Shown: piece by piece, positions 7,485 to 15,839 of the stretch
How positions within the stretch are numbered: the stretch's first letter is position 1
How the letters are laid out: each line of letters opens with the position of its first letter
Source of the DNA: Fulvivirga aurantia
GTDB taxonomy: Bacteria; Bacteroidota; Bacteroidia; Cytophagales; Cyclobacteriaceae
Length of the DNA: 21,601 nt
Reading direction: 5' to 3'
Assembly: GCF_009711475.1 (NCBI RefSeq)
Contig: NZ_SMMD01000934.1
Span: 1 to 21,601 of the forward strand
Notes under the pieces: generated by a model
Told to the model about the DNA's origin: nothing
Seen by the model: only the letters and a program-made list of their open reading frames with translations
The model's database searches: none
Made by a program: the position numbers and the translations under genes

Positions 7485-9809
7485 ATGAGACAATCTATTA
7501 CTACTACATTATTAACTTCTCTTTTGTTTTTATCGCTTCAACTGCATGCGCAGGATGCTGATAAACTCATTTCTGACGCTGATAAATATTTCAAGATCAG
7601 AAATTATAGTGAAGCACTTCCTTTGTATCTGGAAGCTATTGAAAAAGGAGCAAAAGATCCTATGACCTACTATAGGGTGGCGGTAAGTTATGAGCAATCT
7701 TTTGAGATTGATAATAAGGTTAAATCAATTCCATATTTTGAATATGCGATTGAGAATGGTCAGGATGGTTTACCAAAGAAAGTCTATTTTGATCTGGCTA
7801 ATGTATACCATCTCAATGAGCAAATTGACGAAGCCTTAACATATTACGAAAAGTACAAAGAGGCTGTTGGTAATGATAGAAGGGCACTAGGTGAAGTAAA
7901 TCGGGCATTGCAGGTAGCAGGCAATGCTCGTATGATGATGAACAGCCCTAGAGATATCGAAATATACAATTTTGGTACTGTTGTAAACTCCCAATATACA
8001 GAGTATAACCCTGTAGTTTCGGCTGATGAAAGTGTAATGGCTTTTACAGCGTTGAGACCTAATACAGGAAAAACGAGGTCAAATGAAGATTTTGTTGAGG
8101 AAGTTTATATTTCTTACAACAGCTCTGGCAACTGGACACAGCCACAGCCAATAGAAATTATTTCAGACTATAATGTGGGTACTGCGGGCCTTTCTGCTGA
8201 CGGGCAACGCATGATGGTTTTCATTGGTGGTGCTCAGGGAACAGGAAATCTATACTCGATCAGTAAATCAGGAGCAAGTTGGTCTAAGCCCACTTCGCTA
8301 GGAAATCGCATAAACTCAAGACACCTTGAAACCACCGCAAGTCTTACTCCGGATGGTAAAACCATTTATTTTGCCAGTAACAGACCAGATGGCTATGGTG
8401 GTTTAGATATTTATATGGCCAAAATGCAGGAAAACGGAGAGTGGGGAGCCCCTGTTAACCTTGGCCCTGAGGTCAATACCAAATACAATGAAGATGCACC
8501 ATTTATTCATCCAGACCAATGGACATTGTTTTTTACATCTGATGGCCATAATACAATAGGTGGTCGCGATATATTCGTAACGAGATTGTTTAATGAAGAG
8601 TGGACAACCCCTGAAAATATGGGTTACCCAATTAATACAACAGCAAATGACAATTATTTTAACCTGACGGCAGATGGTCGTAAAGGATACTTTTCTTCTG
8701 ATCGTAAAGGCGGCCAGGGCGGCCAGGATATTTATAGCATAGAAATGCCAGAAGAGGAGGCGAATATTCCGCTTACGATGGTAAAAGGTAGAATTTTAGA
8801 TGGTGAAACTATGAAGGCCCTACCAACCACCATCTATGTGATTGATAAGGAGTCTGGTCAGAAGTTAGATTTCGTATATCAGCCAGATCCGGAAACAGGA
8901 AACTACCTCATCATTTTACCTCCGGCCAAAAACTACGATATGATCATTGAGTCAGAAGGTTTTCTACCTTATACGCTTAATATAAACGTTCCGGGTCAGA
9001 CTTATTTTTATGAGTTGTATCAGGAAATACTCCTTAAAACAATTAAGCAGTTTGATGTTGTGGTTGGTCAGGAAGTAGAAGTTAGAAATGCCTTTTATGA
9101 TACACACGAAGATGCCGTTACAGACTTGAGGCAGTCGCACGAAGCTACATTGGTAAAATCAGATAGTGTAGATGTCTATGACATGATGAATGACCTTATT
9201 GCTGCTGAAGATCAAAAAGGGATTGAATACCTCACAGGTCTTATCTACATGGCAAACCCTATTGACGATGTTAAGTTTGCCAAGAGCGACAAGCTGGAGG
9301 CTGCATCACGCGTATATTATTATGATGAGAGTGACGAGAGCAAGTTTGAGAAAAAAGAAATAGACGGTAAGACCATATTTTCTTTACCTACCATGTATGT
9401 AACCGAGGAAGCTGAAAAGCAAAAGAAAATGGCTGATAAAAAGCCTAAAGAATATGCTTCTGAGATCATCGATAAAGAGGTGAAAATTTACTTCGATGTA
9501 GCGAAAAGCGAGCTTGATGCCAGTTATAACGGTAAACTTGATGAGGTGGTGACTATACTTCAACAAAATGAGGAGCTGGGAGTACAAATTTCAGGTTATG
9601 CCTCTGCCGAAGGTAATGCTGACTATAACAGAGAGCTTTCTAATAAAAGAGCCATTGCTGTGCTTGACTACATCAATCAGAAAGGTATAGTGAGAAGAAG
9701 GATAATCGCTAAGGGGCAGGGTGAAGCTGAAGAAAGTGCGAGTCAGGAAGAGGCCAGACGCGTTGAAATCGCGATTGTAGATCTTAACCAGTTTGGCAGG
9801 GTGAGGTAA
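7485..9809 (+). CDS. PorE-like TPR-PD40-CRD-OmpA family outer-membrane-associated protein
   Basis: A 774-residue exported protein. Signal peptide at 1-22 with cleavage predicted after LHA, leaving Gln at the mature N-terminus. TPR-like helices follow at about 24-150 (DADKYFKIRNYSEALPLYLEAIE), then a PD40/WD40-like propeller at about 165-425 with recurring units such as TPDGKTIYFASNRPDGYGG and ADGRKGYFSSDRKGGQGG. A carboxypeptidase-regulatory-like beta domain sits at about 430-515 and an OmpA/Pal C-terminal domain at about 655-770. This order is that of PorE, the peptidoglycan-linked part of the type IX secretion system, but Bacteroidota carry several paralogues, so the symbol is withheld. In the OmpA domain the motif reads GYASAEGN: the Asp that contacts diaminopimelate in GHTD-type domains is Ser here, while the later Arg (LSNKRA) is kept. 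Divergent from mscS; ends at a strong terminator. Confidence 0.88.
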   Translation: MRQSITTTLLTSLLFLSLQLHAQDADKLISDADKYFKIRNYSEALPLYLEAIEKGAKDPMTYYRVAVSYEQSFEIDNKVKSIPYFEYAIENGQDGLPKKVYFDLANVYHLNEQIDEALTYYEKYKEAVGNDRRALGEVNRALQVAGNARMMMNSPRDIEIYNFGTVVNSQYTEYNPVVSADESVMAFTALRPNTGKTRSNEDFVEEVYISYNSSGNWTQPQPIEIISDYNVGTAGLSADGQRMMVFIGGAQGTGNLYSISKSGASWSKPTSLGNRINSRHLETTASLTPDGKTIYFASNRPDGYGGLDIYMAKMQENGEWGAPVNLGPEVNTKYNEDAPFIHPDQWTLFFTSDGHNTIGGRDIFVTRLFNEEWTTPENMGYPINTTANDNYFNLTADGRKGYFSSDRKGGQGGQDIYSIEMPEEEANIPLTMVKGRILDGETMKALPTTIYVIDKESGQKLDFVYQPDPETGNYLIILPPAKNYDMIIESEGFLPYTLNINVPGQTYFYELYQEILLKTIKQFDVVVGQEVEVRNAFYDTHEDAVTDLRQSHEATLVKSDSVDVYDMMNDLIAAEDQKGIEYLTGLIYMANPIDDVKFAKSDKLEAASRVYYYDESDESKFEKKEIDGKTIFSLPTMYVTEEAEKQKKMADKKPKEYASEIIDKEVKIYFDVAKSELDASYNGKLDEVVTILQQNEELGVQISGYASAEGNADYNRELSNKRAIAVLDYINQKGIVRRRIIAKGQGEAEESASQEEARRVEIAIVDLNQFGRVR

Positions 9810-9829
9810 GCACTGCTTAGAAAAAATTC

Positions 9830-9863
9830 AAAAGGCTGTTTCAATATTGAGACAGCCTTTTTT
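9830..9863. terminator. Bidirectional intrinsic terminator
   Basis: A hairpin with 15-bp arms (AAAAGGCTGTTTCAA at 9830-9844 and TTGAGACAGCCTTTT at 9847-9861, one G-T pair) is followed by T residues on the plus strand and by a T-rich tract on the minus strand. It sits between two convergent genes and should stop transcription from both sides. Confidence 0.9.
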
Positions 9864-9875
9864 AGTTAACCTAAG

Positions 9876-11090
9876 TTAAGGCAAAAGTAAAGAACTGTCT
9901 CCATAGCTCAGAAAACGATAATTTTTATCCAATGCTTCCTGATATATCTTTTTCCAATCTTCGCCAATGAAGGCAGCAACAAGCAAAATAAGGGTAGAGC
10001 CTGGTAGGTGATAGTTTGTAATCAACCCATCACAAACTCGAAATTTATAGCCTGGGAAGATGAATATCTCTGTATGCCCATGTATTTGACTTACACCACT
10101 TTCTGTCATAAAGGTTTTTACTGCGGTAACCGCCTCTTTCATGGTCGGTAAGTCTTTTTCGGTGTGGTCGTAGGGGTAAAGCTTTGATATTTGAAAAGAT
10201 GTGCTCCCTTCTTTCAGTATTTTAACTCCAAACCAATAGAGACTTTCCAGCGTGCGCATAGAGGTAGTTCCAACTGCAATTACTTTTTCACTTTTTAGTA
10301 AAGTCTCGAGGTTTTCGGTTTTAATGACCACCTGCTCTGAGTGCATCGGGTGATCCAAAGCATTTTCTTCCTTGATTGGTTGAAAGGTACCGGCACTTAC
10401 GTGTAAGGTAAGGTAGTCCAGATTTACATGCTTACTTTTCAGTTGAGCCAAGACCTCATCTGTAAAATGCAAACCCGCAGTCGGTGCTGCAACTGCTCCC
10501 TCATGGGCAGAGTAAATGGTCTGGTAGCGATCATGATCCTCTTTTTCTACCTCTCTGTCTATATAGGGAGGTAAAGGCACCTTACCGGCAGCCTCTACGA
10601 TGTCTACAAACCTATGAGCCTCCGGCCAGGTAAAGGTGATCGCGATTTCTTCTCTATTGTCAATAGTGGCTATTAAATCAACTGCTTTTCCATCTATTTC
10701 AAGCGGCATAATCAGCTCAGCATCTCCCTTCCACTTTTTGAAGTTGCCTACCATACATTTCCATGTCGCAGATTCTTGTACAAGCATGGCTTCAGCGATG
10801 TCCCTTGTGGGCTTTATTGGCTCAAGTAGAAAAATTTCTATCAATGCCCCGGTTGCCTTTCTAAAATGAAGTCTGGCAGGAATTACTTTGGTGTCATTAA
10901 AAAACAAAGTAGCACCTGCAGGTATATGATCTGGGAGATCACTAAAGTTTTTATGAGTGATATTGCCTTTCTCATATAACTGTAATTTCGATTCGCTCCT
11001 GTTTTTTAAAGGAAATTTAGCGATTCGTTCTTCTGGTAATTCGTATTTGTAGTCAGACAGACTTATATTAGTTACGGCTGGGTCGATCAT
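9876..11090 (-). CDS. queA: S-adenosylmethionine:tRNA ribosyltransferase-isomerase
   Basis: QueA transfers and isomerises the ribosyl part of S-adenosylmethionine onto preQ1 at the wobble base of GUN-anticodon tRNAs, making epoxyqueuosine in the cytosol. Family motifs seen in order: TLFFNDTKVIPARL (61-74), the SAHEGAVAAPTAGLHFT block (194-210), LTLHVSAGTFQPIK (227-240), VGTTSMRTLES (273-283), LITNYHLPGSTLILLVAAF (356-374) and YRFLSYGDSSLLLP at the C-terminus. At 404 residues it is about 50 longer than the E. coli enzyme. Most of the extra length lies at about 285-330, between TTSMRTLES and the FIFPGYKF strand, as in other Bacteroidota. It is convergent with the OmpA-family gene and divergent from menC. 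A TAnnTTTG box just upstream suggests a leaderless or near-leaderless transcript. Confidence 0.96.
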   Translation of the reverse strand: MIDPAVTNISLSDYKYELPEERIAKFPLKNRSESKLQLYEKGNITHKNFSDLPDHIPAGATLFFNDTKVIPARLHFRKATGALIEIFLLEPIKPTRDIAEAMLVQESATWKCMVGNFKKWKGDAELIMPLEIDGKAVDLIATIDNREEIAITFTWPEAHRFVDIVEAAGKVPLPPYIDREVEKEDHDRYQTIYSAHEGAVAAPTAGLHFTDEVLAQLKSKHVNLDYLTLHVSAGTFQPIKEENALDHPMHSEQVVIKTENLETLLKSEKVIAVGTTSMRTLESLYWFGVKILKEGSTSFQISKLYPYDHTEKDLPTMKEAVTAVKTFMTESGVSQIHGHTEIFIFPGYKFRVCDGLITNYHLPGSTLILLVAAFIGEDWKKIYQEALDKNYRFLSYGDSSLLLP

Positions 11091-11094
11091 CGTG

Positions 11095-11102
11095 CAAATA
11101 TA
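11095..11102 (-). promoter_or_regulatory. Candidate -7 box for queA, very close to the start codon
   Basis: Read on the minus strand this is TATATTTG, an exact match to TAnnTTTG. It ends 4 nt before the queA ATG at 11090, placing the predicted transcription start at or next to the start codon. The -33 region shows no convincing TTG, so it may be chance. Confidence 0.35.
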
Positions 11103-11161
11103 GGCGCGTACGATTGATTAAGAGTGGATAATTACCTTCAATTTATGATTTTAAGGAATAT

Positions 11162-12241
11162 ATGGCATTAGCATTAACTTTTCAGAAATACGTACTCGAT
11201 TTTAAGTTTAGCGCAGGCACTTCACGCGGTGTACTCAAACAAAAGGACACATACATAATTAAGGTATCAAATGGCGACCATGTCTTTGGCTTGGGGGAAG
11301 CCGGTCCTTTGAAGGGCTTAAGCATTGACGACAGAGATGACATTTCTGAAAAGTTGGAAGCTGTAGCCATAGAAATCTCAAAGCATAGTTTGCCAGCTTC
11401 AGTAGAAGAGGTTTATACAATGTCTGACCAATTGGCCGGTAGAGAATTCCCTTCCATAAGGTTTGCTCTGGAAACTGCTCTTCTTGACCTACTAAATGGA
11501 GGAAGTAGAACCATTTTTGATAATGATTTCTCCAAAGGAAAGGGTAAAATTCCTATTAACGGCTTGGTCTGGATGGGCCATATGGAAGATATGCTTTCTC
11601 AAATCACACAAAAAGTTGAACAGGGTTTTACTTGTATAAAGATGAAGGTCGGCTCTTTAGACTTTGATAAGGAGTGTGACATACTTGAGTATGTGCGCAA
11701 AAAATATTACAAGAGCGAGCTTATTTTACGAGTAGATGCCAATGGAGCCTTTAGTCCGGAAGAGGCCATGGAAAAACTTGAGCGATTAAGCACTTATAAC
11801 CTTCACTCCATCGAACAACCGATAAAAACAAAACAATACGACTCTATGGCACAACTGTCTAAAACCTCACCAGTGTCCATCGCATTAGATGAGGAGTTGA
11901 TTGGAATCTACGAGTTAGAAGAAAAAAGAAGACTACTAGAAAGGATTAAACCGCCATACATAATACTCAAGCCAACTCTCCTGGGTGGATTTAAATCGAC
12001 ATTGGAATGGATACGACTAGCCAATGACATGCACATTGGCTGGTGGTTGACCTCTGCTTTAGAATCAAACATAATGCTCAATGCAATTAGTCAGTTTACC
12101 GCTGATTTAGAGGTTGTCAACCATCAGGGACTCGGTACCGGGCAGTTGTATCACAACAATATCACGTCACCTTTAGAAATTAAAAATGGCTACATCACGA
12201 GTACTGGTCAAAACTGGGATTTAAGCATGCTTGATTTATGA
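11162..12241 (+). CDS. menC: o-Succinylbenzoate synthase (enolase superfamily)
   Basis: MenC dehydrates SHCHC to o-succinylbenzoate in cytosolic menaquinone synthesis. This 359-residue protein has the enolase-superfamily barrel signature: acid/base Lys pair CIKMKVG (K160, K162), metal ligands D192 in RVDANGAF, E218 in SIEQPI and D243 in ALDEELIG, and the opposite catalytic Lys K270 in IILKPTLLGG, followed by WWLTSALESNI, typical of Bacteroidota MenC. The related dipeptide epimerases share the same KxK/D/E/D/K plan and are the main alternative, but the ALDEELIG and SALESN patterns favour MenC. No other men genes are in the window. It overlaps the VIT-family gene by 4 nt (ATGA), so the pair is probably co-transcribed and translationally coupled. 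Confidence 0.87.
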   Translation: MALALTFQKYVLDFKFSAGTSRGVLKQKDTYIIKVSNGDHVFGLGEAGPLKGLSIDDRDDISEKLEAVAIEISKHSLPASVEEVYTMSDQLAGREFPSIRFALETALLDLLNGGSRTIFDNDFSKGKGKIPINGLVWMGHMEDMLSQITQKVEQGFTCIKMKVGSLDFDKECDILEYVRKKYYKSELILRVDANGAFSPEEAMEKLERLSTYNLHSIEQPIKTKQYDSMAQLSKTSPVSIALDEELIGIYELEEKRRLLERIKPPYIILKPTLLGGFKSTLEWIRLANDMHIGWWLTSALESNIMLNAISQFTADLEVVNHQGLGTGQLYHNNITSPLEIKNGYITSTGQNWDLSMLDL

Positions 12242-12975
12242 AGGCGGTGACCGAAGATAAATTGCATGCGGAAGGTAACTTTTGGTTTTTCGATAAAGGA
12301 TACATTTCTGAGTTTGTATACGGTGGCATAGATGGCGCTATAACCACATTTGCCGTAGTGGCTGGTGCAGCAGGTGCTGATGCAGCCATTTACTGGGTGC
12401 TTATTTTCGGTTTTGCTAACCTTATTGCAGATGGTTTCTCTATGTCAGTAGGTAACTATTTTGCGGTAAAAGCAGAGCGTGATAATTATGAAAAACATAA
12501 AGCGGTTGAATACTGGGAGATAGAAAACCTGCGAGAAAAAGAAATTGAAGAAATAAGAGAGATTTATCAGGCTAAAGGCTTTGAAGGAAAATTGTTAGAA
12601 CAAGTTGTTGAAGTCATAACATCAAATGACGATGTTTGGGTCGACACGATGATGAAAGAGGAATTGGAAATGACCAAGGATGACAAAACGCCTGTAAGAA
12701 CTGCCATAGCTACTTTCTTATCATTTAATCTGATAGGCATTATTCCACTCTTATCTTACGTGGTAGCTGCCACTTTTGATCTTGCTCAAGATAATTTATT
12801 CATGATATCATGCCTGGCTACGGCTTCTGCTATGATCATTATCGGCTATCTAAAGAGCAGAGTCACCGAGAAGCCATGGATCAAAGGTGTATTAGAAACA
12901 TTAGCTTTAGGTGGCCTGGCGGCATTTTTAGCTTATTTCGTTGGTGATCTTTTGGCCTTGTACTTCCTTAACTAG
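12238..12975 (+). CDS. VIT1/CCC1-family Fe2+/Mn2+ transporter
   Basis: A 245-residue membrane protein of the VIT/CCC1 (DUF125) family. Seen: the conserved first membrane region FVYGGIDGAITTFAVVAG (26-43), then ANLIADGFSMSVGNYFAVKAE (60-80), a cytoplasmic acidic helical segment at about 80-150 rich in Glu that corresponds to the metal-binding domain, and three C-terminal hydrophobic helices. Family members move ferrous iron or manganese by proton exchange; bacterial versions are thought to export or detoxify the metal. Start at ATG 12238 overlaps the menC stop as ATGA, which fixes this start. The link with menaquinone synthesis is probably only shared transcription. Confidence 0.92.
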   Translation: MKAVTEDKLHAEGNFWFFDKGYISEFVYGGIDGAITTFAVVAGAAGADAAIYWVLIFGFANLIADGFSMSVGNYFAVKAERDNYEKHKAVEYWEIENLREKEIEEIREIYQAKGFEGKLLEQVVEVITSNDDVWVDTMMKEELEMTKDDKTPVRTAIATFLSFNLIGIIPLLSYVVAATFDLAQDNLFMISCLATASAMIIIGYLKSRVTEKPWIKGVLETLALGGLAAFLAYFVGDLLALYFLN

Positions 12976-12997
12976 TACTCTCCAGAAATATTTGTGA

Positions 12998-13050
12998 GTT
13001 GTTGGTGTAACCTTTAATTATTCGGGAAGTCTTCATGGTACAACAACAAC
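12998..13050 (+). promoter_or_regulatory. ECF-sigma-like promoter candidate embedded in an imperfect inverted repeat
   Basis: TGTAACC at 13006-13012 resembles the -35 element of ECF sigma promoters; 17 nt after TGTAAC comes GTCTT at 13029-13033, resembling the -10 core. The same stretch forms an imperfect inverted repeat: 12998-13012 (GTTGTTGGTGTAACC) against 13037-13050 (GGTACAACAACAAC), with one mismatch and one bulge. The right arm ends 9 nt before the permease ATG at 13060. Neither function is proven. Confidence 0.4.
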
Positions 13051-13059
13051 TTACAAACC

Positions 13060-15525
13060 ATGGTCAAAAATTACTTAAAGATTGCACTTCGCAGCATTCT
13101 CAAACACCGTATTTTTTCATTAATTAACATTCTTGGACTTGCTCTGGGTGGAGCAGCATTTTTGCTGATCGTACAATACGTAACCTTCGAAAAGAGTTAC
13201 GATCAATTCCTCAAACAGCCCGAGAACCTCTATCGTGTAACCTTAAATCAATACCTGAATAATGAGTTGATGATAAGCAGTGCCGAGAACTACCCAGGTG
13301 TCGGTCCTGCCATGCTTGATGAAATCACAGGAGTTGAAAGTTATGCACGGCTCTACAACATGGGTTACAAAAATAACATCATCATCACTTATGAAGATGC
13401 TGATGGGGAGTCCGTAAAATTTAAACATCGCAAATTTTTATATGCCGACTCTAGCTTTTTGCCTCTATTTGGTTACGAAATGCTCAAAGGCGAAGCTGCC
13501 ACGGCTCTAAGTGAACCCAATACAGCTGTTATTTCCGAAAAATATGCCAAAATGTACTTCGGAGATGAGGAGCCAATCGGTAAAATGTTGAGGCTTAAAG
13601 ATGATGACTTTAATGATGAACTCTGTAAGGTAACAGGCGTATTTAAAGATTTGCCAGCCAATACACACCTCAAATTTGATGTGCTTTTTTCATACAGAAC
13701 GCTTTACAGTCGATTTGAAGAAGCCCCAGCGCGCTATAACGAATCATGGCAACGTAAAGACATGTATACATACGTTCGCTTGAGACCTGAAACCAGCCCT
13801 GAAGAAGTAGAAGACATGCTGGTTGAGCTTGTCAATAAATATTCTCCTGATTTAGCCGAGTCTAACAGAAGAGATGAAATGGCCCTTCAGGCTGTCACAG
13901 ACATTCACCTAAAGTCAGCGCTTGCTGAAGAACCAGAAGCAAATGGAAATGCTAACACAGTTTGGGCGATGATGTTAATTGCCGTTTTCATAATTGTCAT
14001 TGCCTGGGTAAACTACATCAATCTATCCACAGCCAAGGCAATGGAAAGAGCCAACGAGGTAGGTGTTAGAAAAGCCATGGGTGCAATTAAGCACCAACTC
14101 ATGCGTCAATTTCTTTTAGAAAGTGCAATCATCAATTTTGTTGCGGTGGTAGTTTCAGTATTTCTAGTAATTCTGGCTTTGCCGCTTTTCAATAGCATTT
14201 CAGGTCTTTCATTTGAATTGGTCGATTTTATAAGTCCGCAGATTGGGCTTCTGCTACTGGGTTTGTGGCTGATGGGTACTCTGCTATCTGGCTTATATCC
14301 TGCTTTTGTATTAAGCTCATTTCAACCGGTAGTGGTGCTCAAGGGCAAGCTACGATCAAAAGGGAAGGGTATAATTCTACGAAAATCACTGGTTATCTTT
14401 CAATTTGTGGCTTCAGTTGCACTTATAGCAGGCACTTTGATTATTTACAACCAGCTTGATTTTATGCTTAATAAAGATATTGGTATGAACGTAGATCAGG
14501 TGATGGTAGTAGAAAGACCGGGTGTAGCTCCCAGAGATAGAGAAGAATTTAGATCTACAGTAGATGTTTTTAGAAATGAGTTGAGTAAAAGTGGGAACAT
14601 AGAGGCGGTTGCCATGTCTGTGACAATACCTGGTAAAAAACGAGAGTATAAAGTAGGAGTGAAGCCATATGGTAGTGGAGAAGAAGAAAGTGTGACACTC
14701 AGATTCAACAGCATGGATCACAATTTTCTAGATGTCTTCAAAATGAAACTTCTGGCTGGTCGCGTATTCTCAGAAAAGTTTATCAATGATCCGGACACGT
14801 CTGTGGTACTTACTAAATCGGCCATTGAATTACTTGGCTTTAATAGTCCCGAAGAAGCTATTGGGGCGACTTTATCAATTCCTGCGTTTAGGTGGAATCC
14901 GATAGTAGTGGGTGTTGTAAATGACTATCATCAGGAGGCGTTGCAAAAAACACAAGACCCAATCATTTTTTACTGCTCGCTCTACGGAGGCGAATTTTAC
15001 TCAATGCGACTACAGTCAAACAACTTAACCAATACAATAAGTCATGTGGAAGAATCATGGAACAAAGCTTTCCCGGGCAATCCATTCAATTACTTTTTCC
15101 TTGATGATTACTTCAATCGGCAGTATGCCAATGAGCAAAGGTTTGGACAGCTGTTTGGTGTATTTGCGATTTTGGCCATAATGGTAGGTTGCCTTGGTTT
15201 ATTTGGTCTATCGGCCTATACCGCACAACAGCGTACAAAAGAAGTAGGTGTGAGAAAGGTTTTAGGCTCTAGTGAAGGGCAAATATTTGTCTTACTGTCT
15301 AAAAGCTTTGTTTCATTGATTGGCATAGCCATCATTATTGCTATTCCCATTACTTACTATTTTATGGAAATGTGGCTTAGTACATTTGCCTACAAGGAGC
15401 CGATCTCTTGGCAGGTATTTTTAGTTGCAGCAGCAGCAATTTTAGTTGTGTCTTTTTTAACCATCAGTTTTCAAACAGCAAAGGCGATGAAAGTGAATCC
15501 GGTGGATTCTCTAAGGTATGATTAG
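13060..15525 (+). CDS. FtsX/MacB-type ABC transporter permease
   Basis: An 821-residue inner-membrane protein with the duplicated FtsX arrangement. An N-terminal helix lies at about 18-41 after NYLKIALRSILKHRIFSLIN, a MacB-like periplasmic domain at about 45-300, and three helices at about 304-325, 350-375 and 395-420. A further helix at about 445-467 is followed by a second periplasmic domain at about 470-695 and three terminal helices at about 700-808. The coupling motifs after the first helix of each FtsX unit are duplicated: EVGVRKAMGA and EVGVRKVLGS. Bacteroidota genomes hold many such stand-alone permeases without an adjacent ATPase; the ATPase must be supplied elsewhere. MacB-type systems do mechanotransmission or export rather than import; the substrate is unknown. 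No ATP-binding gene is in the window. Confidence 0.92.
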   Translation: MVKNYLKIALRSILKHRIFSLINILGLALGGAAFLLIVQYVTFEKSYDQFLKQPENLYRVTLNQYLNNELMISSAENYPGVGPAMLDEITGVESYARLYNMGYKNNIIITYEDADGESVKFKHRKFLYADSSFLPLFGYEMLKGEAATALSEPNTAVISEKYAKMYFGDEEPIGKMLRLKDDDFNDELCKVTGVFKDLPANTHLKFDVLFSYRTLYSRFEEAPARYNESWQRKDMYTYVRLRPETSPEEVEDMLVELVNKYSPDLAESNRRDEMALQAVTDIHLKSALAEEPEANGNANTVWAMMLIAVFIIVIAWVNYINLSTAKAMERANEVGVRKAMGAIKHQLMRQFLLESAIINFVAVVVSVFLVILALPLFNSISGLSFELVDFISPQIGLLLLGLWLMGTLLSGLYPAFVLSSFQPVVVLKGKLRSKGKGIILRKSLVIFQFVASVALIAGTLIIYNQLDFMLNKDIGMNVDQVMVVERPGVAPRDREEFRSTVDVFRNELSKSGNIEAVAMSVTIPGKKREYKVGVKPYGSGEEESVTLRFNSMDHNFLDVFKMKLLAGRVFSEKFINDPDTSVVLTKSAIELLGFNSPEEAIGATLSIPAFRWNPIVVGVVNDYHQEALQKTQDPIIFYCSLYGGEFYSMRLQSNNLTNTISHVEESWNKAFPGNPFNYFFLDDYFNRQYANEQRFGQLFGVFAILAIMVGCLGLFGLSAYTAQQRTKEVGVRKVLGSSEGQIFVLLSKSFVSLIGIAIIIAIPITYYFMEMWLSTFAYKEPISWQVFLVAAAAILVVSFLTISFQTAKAMKVNPVDSLRYD

Positions 15526-15839
15526 AGTGTTTGCTGAAATGCATTTGTTAACGAGTGGGAAAACCTTGTTTCAGAATTTTAACTACCAAAGTGACGTAGA
15601 GAGGAAGCGGCATTGATGAAATTGCGTTAAGAAATTTAAGATAGAGCCCTTAAAAAATTCAATTGTTAGAGTCACGCAGCGCGTGATGAGTTTTTGAATT
15701 TTAGGGCTTTTGATTAAATTTTAGCCTATTTCCTCATGGCCTTGACTTTTTTTGTTTCGTTTTTTGTGTTAAGACAAAAAATGAAAATAAGAACAGCTAA
15801 TACAGCAAGAAATAAACAAGTATGCTCCTTATCTAACTA
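15526..15839. other. 314-nt convergent intergenic region
   Basis: Between the ends of the permease and SDR genes. It contains the nested inverted repeat at 15645-15708 and, at about 15765-15781, a short A/T-rich inverted repeat (TTTTTTGT / ACAAAAAA). I see no convincing coding sequence: the forward open frame beginning at 15736 runs into the 3' end of the SDR gene on the other strand and looks spurious. The region may be an interspersed intergenic repeat or a transcription end region. Confidence 0.5.
15645..15708. repeat. Two-level inverted repeat (possible terminator or REP-like element)
   Basis: Outer arms: AGCCCT plus AAAAAATTCAA (15645-15662) against TTGAATTTTAGGGCT (15694-15708), with a small asymmetric bulge. 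Inside is a GC-rich hairpin, GTCACGC at 15671-15677 and GCGTGAT at 15681-15687, with a 3-nt loop AGC. The right side runs into TTTT. It lies between convergent genes, so a bidirectional terminator is the simplest reading. The two-level shape and GC-rich tip in AT-rich DNA also resemble dispersed REP/palindromic elements. Confidence 0.5.

Noticed and set aside
14413-14721. Two overlapping minus-strand frames inside the permease gene
   Set aside because: They are antisense shadows of a well-supported coding sequence, with no recognisable domain.
15538-15547. Short palindrome AAATGCATTT after the permease stop
   Set aside because: A 10-bp palindrome in AT-rich DNA is expected by chance, and no other signal supports it.
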